Source: Enterocola sp045654205
GTDB lineage: Bacteria > Bacteroidota > Bacteroidia > Bacteroidales > Paludibacteraceae
Direction: 5' to 3'
Assembly: GCA_045654205.1 (NCBI GenBank)
Contig: JAZOMZ010000009.1
Location: forward strand, 24,005 to 88,004
Length of the DNA: 64,000 nt
This document shows, piece after piece, positions 60,136 through 64,000 of the stretch (positions are counted from its first letter, which is position 1; each line of letters begins with the position of its first letter). The notes beneath the pieces are model-generated. The model had not been told where the DNA came from, searched no databases, and saw nothing but the letters and a program-made list of their open reading frames with translations. A program made the position numbers and the translations under genes.

Positions 60136-62178
60136 ATGAACGATATAAAATTATTGAACAGAGCTGCGGATAATATTCGTATTTTGTCTGCTGCAATGGT
60201 AGAGAAAGCGAAGTCTGGTCACCCTGGAGGCGCAATGGGCGGTGCCGACTTTATTAATGTGTTGTATTCTGAGTTTCTTACTTTCGATCCAGATAGACCA
60301 ACTTGGGAAAACCGCGACCGTTTCTTCCTAGACCCAGGTCACATGTCACCAATGTTGTATTCTCAACTTGCGTTGATAGGAAACTTAAATATGGATGATA
60401 TTCGTTCATTCCGTCAATGGGGAAGTCGCACACCAGGTCACCCAGAGGTAAACTTTGAGTTAGGTGTAGAAAATACATCTGGTCCTCTAGGTCAAGGTCA
60501 TACAATGGCTGTGGGTGCTGCTATTGCAGAACGTTTCTTAGCAGCTCGCTTTGGTGAATGGACTAACCACAAAATTTATACTTTCATTTCAGACGGAGGT
60601 ATTCAAGAAGAAATCTCTCAAGGTGCAGGTCGTATTGCAGGTCTTTTAGGTTTAAGCAACCTTATTATGTATTACGATTCAAATGATGTTCAACTTTCTA
60701 CTTTCGTAAACGAAGTAACATCAGAAGATACCGCAATGAAATATCAAGCATGGGGCTGGAACGTTATTACTATCAATGGTAATGACGCTGCAGAAATTCG
60801 TGCTGCTCTTAAAAATGCAAATGAAGAAACTGAGCGTCCAACACTTATTATAGGTAAAACTATTATGGGTAAAGGTGCTATGGGTCCTAACGGTGAAAGC
60901 TTTGAAAACAAAGTTTCTACTCACGGTCAACCTCTTGGTGCTGCAGGTGCTTCAATTGCAAACACAATTACAAACCTTGGTGGTGATGCAGAAAATCCAT
61001 TCGTGATTTTCCCAGAAGTGGCTGAAATGTACGAAAATCGTAAAAACGAACTTCGCAAAATTGTAGCAGCTCGTCATGCAGAACAAGCAGAGTGGGAAGC
61101 AGCAAATCCAGAACTTGCTAAAAAATTCCACGATTTCTACAACAAAAATCTTCCTGATATAGATTATGCAGCTATTGAACAAAAAGCTGACCAAGCAACA
61201 CGTTCAGCATCTGGTTCAATGCTTGCTTTATTCTCTGAAAAAATTGAAAATATGGTAGTTTCTTCTGCCGACCTTTCAAACTCAGACAAAACAGAAGGAT
61301 TCTTAAAAAATAGCAAACCATTCAAAAAAGGCGACTTCTCTGGTGGATTCTTACACGCAGGTGTTAGTGAGCTTACAATGGCTTGTATTATGAACGGTAT
61401 GGCACTACACGGTGGTATCATCCCAGTTTGCGGTACATTCTTTGTGTTCTCAGACTATATGAAACCAGCATTCCGTATGTCTGCTCTTATGCGTCAACAA
61501 GTAATTTATGTATGGACACACGATGCATTCCGCGTGGGTGAAGATGGTCCTACACACCAACCAGTGGAACATGAATTACAAGTTCGTTTAATGGAGTCAC
61601 TTAAAAACCATAAAGGTAAAAACTCTATGCTTGTGCTTCGTCCTGCAGACGTAGACGAAACTACAGTAGCATGGAAAATGGCTCTTGAAAACCAAGATAC
61701 TCCAACTGCACTTATTCTTTCTCGTCAAAACGTGAAGAACCTTCCACGCAAAGAAAGCAAATACAATGAAGCTTTAGGTGCAACAAAAGGTGCTTACATT
61801 GTGAAAGATTGCGCAGGAACAGCAGATGTAATTCTTCTAGCAAGTGGTTCTGAAGTTTCTACTTTAGTTGCTGCAACCGAACTTCTAGAGTCTCGTGCAA
61901 ACTTAAATGTACGTATCGTATCTGTGCCAAGTGAAGGTTTATTCTTCTCACAACCAGAAAGTTACATCCGTAGCGTGATAGATTACAACTTACCAATCTT
62001 TGGTCTTACAGCAGGTCTTCCACTAAGCATGCAACGTCTTGTTGGTCTTAAAGGCAAAGTATTTGGTCTAGACCACTTCGGAGACTCTGCACCATACACA
62101 GTACTTGATGAAAAATTTGGTTTCAATGCTGAAAACATTTACAATCAAGTAATGGAATACTTATCTACACAAAAGTAA
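60136..62178 (+). CDS. tkt: Transketolase
   Basis: Transketolase moves two-carbon units between pentose-phosphate sugars with TPP. The 680-residue protein has KSGHPGGAMGGADFINVLY in parts near residues 24-42, the TPP motif SDGGIQEEISQGAGRIAGL (about 153-171), the catalytic region HDAFRVGEDGPTHQP (about 464-478), and the C-terminal domain (about 540-680). The full length indicates the single-chain bacterial enzyme. It is immediately followed by mntP (TAAATG). Confidence 0.97.
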   Translation: MNDIKLLNRAADNIRILSAAMVEKAKSGHPGGAMGGADFINVLYSEFLTFDPDRPTWENRDRFFLDPGHMSPMLYSQLALIGNLNMDDIRSFRQWGSRTPGHPEVNFELGVENTSGPLGQGHTMAVGAAIAERFLAARFGEWTNHKIYTFISDGGIQEEISQGAGRIAGLLGLSNLIMYYDSNDVQLSTFVNEVTSEDTAMKYQAWGWNVITINGNDAAEIRAALKNANEETERPTLIIGKTIMGKGAMGPNGESFENKVSTHGQPLGAAGASIANTITNLGGDAENPFVIFPEVAEMYENRKNELRKIVAARHAEQAEWEAANPELAKKFHDFYNKNLPDIDYAAIEQKADQATRSASGSMLALFSEKIENMVVSSADLSNSDKTEGFLKNSKPFKKGDFSGGFLHAGVSELTMACIMNGMALHGGIIPVCGTFFVFSDYMKPAFRMSALMRQQVIYVWTHDAFRVGEDGPTHQPVEHELQVRLMESLKNHKGKNSMLVLRPADVDETTVAWKMALENQDTPTALILSRQNVKNLPRKESKYNEALGATKGAYIVKDCAGTADVILLASGSEVSTLVAATELLESRANLNVRIVSVPSEGLFFSQPESYIRSVIDYNLPIFGLTAGLPLSMQRLVGLKGKVFGLDHFGDSAPYTVLDEKFGFNAENIYNQVMEYLSTQK

Positions 62179-62748
62179 ATGAGTTTAACAACTATAATTT
62201 TACTATCAATTGCTCTGGCTATGGACTGTTTCGCAGTTTCAATAAGCCAGAGCGCTTGTTTTAAGCGCCCTCATTGGAGAAAATGGTTGTTTATGGCTGT
62301 GTCTTTTGGGTTATTCCAAGGTGCTATGCCTCTATTAGGTTACTATGTAATGCAACTATTTTCTGATATTATTACTTCATACGATCACTGGTTGGCGTTT
62401 ATTATTTTAGGCTTTTTAGGAGCTAGAATGATAAAAGAAGACTTGGTAAATGATGAAAAGGACGAGGCAGATGAGTGTGTTTGTCGTTTGAAATACAAAA
62501 AAATACTTGTGCTTGCTGTTGCTACTAGCATTGATGCACTTGCCACAGGAGTGGTGTTTTTGCCATGTCCAGAAAGGCTACTATTAGGTGTCAGCTGCAT
62601 AGCTTTAGTAAGTTTTGTACTTTCACTGATAGGTACTCAAATAGGTTTTTATATAGGTAAGCGCTTTTCGTTTAAGTGGGGTGTATTGGGAGGTGTTATT
62701 TTAATACTGATAGGCACAAAAATATTGATAGAACATACTTGTTTTTAA
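62179..62748 (+). CDS. mntP: MntP-family manganese exporter
   Basis: The 189-residue, six-helix protein has the MntP/DUF204 hallmarks: ALAMDCFAVSIS (about 12-23), RPHWRKWLFMA, and ATSIDALATGVVF (about 113-125), with conserved Asp residues in two helices that bind Mn2+. MntP exports manganese and is regulated by Mn2+ in other bacteria; no riboswitch is visible here. It directly follows tkt, with which it probably shares a transcript. Confidence 0.93.
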   Translation: MSLTTIILLSIALAMDCFAVSISQSACFKRPHWRKWLFMAVSFGLFQGAMPLLGYYVMQLFSDIITSYDHWLAFIILGFLGARMIKEDLVNDEKDEADECVCRLKYKKILVLAVATSIDALATGVVFLPCPERLLLGVSCIALVSFVLSLIGTQIGFYIGKRFSFKWGVLGGVILILIGTKILIEHTCF

Positions 62749-62759
62749 TAAAAAAGTTG

Positions 62760-62767
62760 TATCTTTG
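62760..62767 (+). promoter_or_regulatory. -7 box for tRNA-Lys
   Basis: TATCTTTG lies 12 nt before the tRNA 5' end; CTTG at 62738-62741 is a possible -33 element (18-nt spacing). Confidence 0.6.
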
Positions 62768-62779
62768 TGCGTCCAAAAA

Positions 62780-62852
62780 GACTTCGTAGCTCAGTTGGTA
62801 GAGCAATTGACTCTTAATCAATGGGTCGAGGGTTCGAGCCCCTCCGAGGTCA
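62780..62852 (+). tRNA. tRNA-Lys (CTT)
   Basis: Acceptor GACTTCG/CGAGGTC (one G-U pair), D-arm GCTCAGTTGGTAGAGC, anticodon loop CTCTTAA (anticodon CTT), T-arm GAGGGTTCGAGCCCCTC, discriminator A. CCA is not encoded. Confidence 0.95.
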
Positions 62853-62887
62853 CAAAAAAAGAGCAGCAACGCTGCTCTTTTTTTGTG
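62853..62887. terminator. Bidirectional terminator between tRNA-Lys and mazG
   Basis: AAAAAGAGCAGC pairs with GCTGCTCTTTTT around AAC; A- and T-tracts on both sides allow use on either strand. Confidence 0.9.
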
Positions 62888-62890
62888 GTA

Positions 62891-63673
62891 CTATATCCTA
62901 ATTCCTAATTGTTTGGCTTTAACCCACAACTCCTCCATCTCCTCAAGTGTCATTTCCTTAAGAAATTTTCCTTGCTCTTTGGCCTTTTCTTCCATGTAAT
63001 TGAAGCGATTTATAAACTTCTGATTGGTGCGTTCAAGAGCATTTTCTGGGTTTACACCGTATAGTCGAGCAGCATTTATGATGCTAAACATTAGGTCTCC
63101 AAACTCTTTTTCAAGGTCTAAAGTAGGAGAGTCGGAACGCATTTCTGCTTCCACCTCAGCAACTTCTTCTTTTACTTTTTCCCAAACATCGGCTTTATCT
63201 TTCCAGTCGAAACCAGCACTTCTAGCCTTATCTTGTATTCTCCAAGCCTTTATCAAACTAGGTAGAGATTTTGGCACACCGCCCAAAGTTGTCTTGTTTT
63301 TACCTTCGCGTAGCTTCAAAATTGCCCATGAACGCTCCACCTCTTCTGAATTTTTCGCCTCAGCAGAGCTAAAAATGTGAGGATGGCGGTATATTAACTT
63401 GTCACACAGAGAGTTACACACATTTTCAATGTTAAACTTATTTTGCTCTTCTGCGATTTTTGAGTAAAACAAGATATGAAGTAGCACATCACCTAGTTCT
63501 ATTTTCAATTCTTCGTCGTTTTCGGCGATAATAGCGTCTGTTAGTTCGTAACATTCTTCTATAGTAAGAGGGCGTAGCGATTCATTTGTTTGCTTTCTGT
63601 CCCATGGACATTCTTTACGTAGTCTGTCTAGCACCTCTAGGGTTCTCTTAAATGCTTCAAGTTTCTTTTCCAT
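62891..63673 (-). CDS. mazG: Nucleoside triphosphate pyrophosphohydrolase MazG
   Basis: MazG hydrolyses (d)NTPs to NMPs and affects stringent-response levels in E. coli. The 260-residue protein has two MazG domains; the first shows ECPWDRKQTNESLRP (about 19-33) and EECYELTDAI and ELGDVLLH, the second EVEAEMRSDSPTLDLEKEFGDLMFSIIN (in parts, about 171-200). The C-terminal LGIRI and stop are encoded next to a two-unit TCCTAAT array, so this is another gene whose end borders the repeat. A TAACTTTG box lies about 50 nt upstream. Confidence 0.95.
   Translation of the reverse strand: MEKKLEAFKRTLEVLDRLRKECPWDRKQTNESLRPLTIEECYELTDAIIAENDEELKIELGDVLLHILFYSKIAEEQNKFNIENVCNSLCDKLIYRHPHIFSSAEAKNSEEVERSWAILKLREGKNKTTLGGVPKSLPSLIKAWRIQDKARSAGFDWKDKADVWEKVKEEVAEVEAEMRSDSPTLDLEKEFGDLMFSIINAARLYGVNPENALERTNQKFINRFNYMEEKAKEQGKFLKEMTLEEMEELWVKAKQLGIRI
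62896..62909. repeat. Two-unit TCCTAAT array at the mazG end
   Basis: Two exact TCCTAAT units inside the last codons of mazG; the stop follows 3 bp beyond. Confidence 0.7.
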
Positions 63674-63723
63674 GCTGAAATTTTATGTTCTTATATAATA
63701 AGGTGTAATTTTTACCACAATCA

Positions 63724-63731
63724 CAAAGTTA
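63724..63731 (-). promoter_or_regulatory. mazG: -7 box for mazG
   Basis: TAACTTTG on the minus strand about 50 nt before the mazG ATG. Confidence 0.45.
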
Positions 63732-63861
63732 GCAAAATTTTACAAGAATAGGAGATGGGGAGTAAAAATTGACATAAAAATAAGATGCAAATTTTACAAT
63801 GTTGAGAAATTCATGAAAAATAGGGTGGGAATTTAGTTTACAGATGTTGGGTAATTCTCAA

Positions 63862-63869
63862 TACTTTTG
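63862..63869 (+). promoter_or_regulatory. -7 box of unknown target
   Basis: TACTTTTG on the plus strand, pointing off the window edge. Confidence 0.35.
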
Positions 63870-64000
63870 TAAATTTGTTGTAAAATAGAATCAAATTACA
63901 ATTGTAATATGTAAATTTTAAGTGTAATATTTTACATTAAACAACAATCAATATATAAAACTACATTTGTGTTTTTACATAATTATATTGTAAATAGAAT

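Larger units (their letters stand above)
63674..64000. other. AT-rich gene-free stretch at the window edge
   Basis: No convincing gene on either strand. The stretch carries many TGTAAA/TTTACA words (for example ACAATTGTAATATGTAAA near 63899 and GTGTAATATTTTACAT near 63922), a plus-strand -7 box at 63862, and a minus-strand box for mazG. It may hold operators or the leader of a gene beyond the window. Confidence 0.5.

Overview
The window is chromosomal DNA of a low-GC Bacteroidota, most likely a Bacteroidales. The lineage signals are TAnnTTTG-type -7 promoter boxes (in the best cases with a TTTG about 19-20 nt upstream), almost no Shine-Dalgarno sequences, the gliding/T9SS lipoprotein GldD, a type B T9SS sorting domain, a MurF-alanine racemase fusion, DUF4301, GSCFA and DUF2130 proteins, a DPE2-like MalQ, and a small SRP RNA. 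Most of the content is housekeeping. There is no intact prophage, transposon, CRISPR array or obvious defence island.

Layout. 1-6.2 kb: start of a DUF1015 gene, MnmD, a DUF2130 coiled-coil protein, a BASS transporter divergent from PriA, and a secreted TPR protein. 6.4-10.3 kb: tRNA-His, a PurF-like protein with a degenerate glutaminase site, Ffh and FolD. 10.3-16.9 kb (minus strand): a MalS-like GH13 with altered catalytic motifs, a nitroreductase-like lipoprotein, a CDF metal exporter, a decayed WYL-regulator end and MalQ. 17-21.3 kb (minus): CtpA, a YgiQ radical SAM protein and an exported unknown. 21.4-27 kb (plus): a lipoprotein, a DUF4301 protein, the branching enzyme GlgB and a GGGP-synthase-family protein. 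27-33.3 kb (minus): LepA, NhaD, PurB and an MsbA-like ABC exporter. 33.4-35 kb: two small membrane proteins, debris of a polyvalent phage-type protein, an SRPBCC protein, tRNA-Asp and a decayed tRNA-like duplication. 35-39.8 kb (minus): a PPTase, GldD, FolE, QueE and QueD, then AspS. 39.9-41.3 kb: a T9SS cargo protein. 41.3-47.9 kb: a nine-gene minus-strand run (RibE, LysM/PBP1 protein, beta-barrel, nitroreductase, DUF2520, KdsC-like, UbiA prenyltransferase, Maf, small Cys-rich lipoprotein). 48-55.8 kb: a six-gene minus-strand run (OmpA-like, GSCFA, membrane protein, MurF-Alr, lipoprotein, RelA). 55.9-63.7 kb: Dxs, TtcA-like, MIP18-family, a phosphodiesterase with a non-ATG start, bactofilin, SRP RNA, transketolase, MntP, tRNA-Lys and MazG.

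How the genes connect. Alpha-glucan metabolism is represented by GlgB, MalQ and the divergent GH13. Isoprenoids made through Dxs could feed a GGGP-synthase/UbiA pair resembling archaeal ether-lipid enzymes. Ffh and its RNA are both present. QueD/QueE/FolE share the entry to pterin and deazaguanine synthesis. GldD and the type B cargo imply a type IX secretion system elsewhere in the genome.

The most unusual signal is a dispersed intergenic repeat built on the heptamer CTCCTAA (TTAGGAG on the other strand). Because 7 is not a multiple of 3, three or more units close all six reading frames. Three genes (mnmD, relA, dxs) end inside such arrays and mazG ends directly beside one. Other points of interest are a phosphodiesterase that appears to start at AUA overlapping the UAA stop of bactofilin, two enzymes (PurF-like and GH13) whose catalytic motifs have diverged, and traces of decayed mobile DNA around tRNA-Asp.
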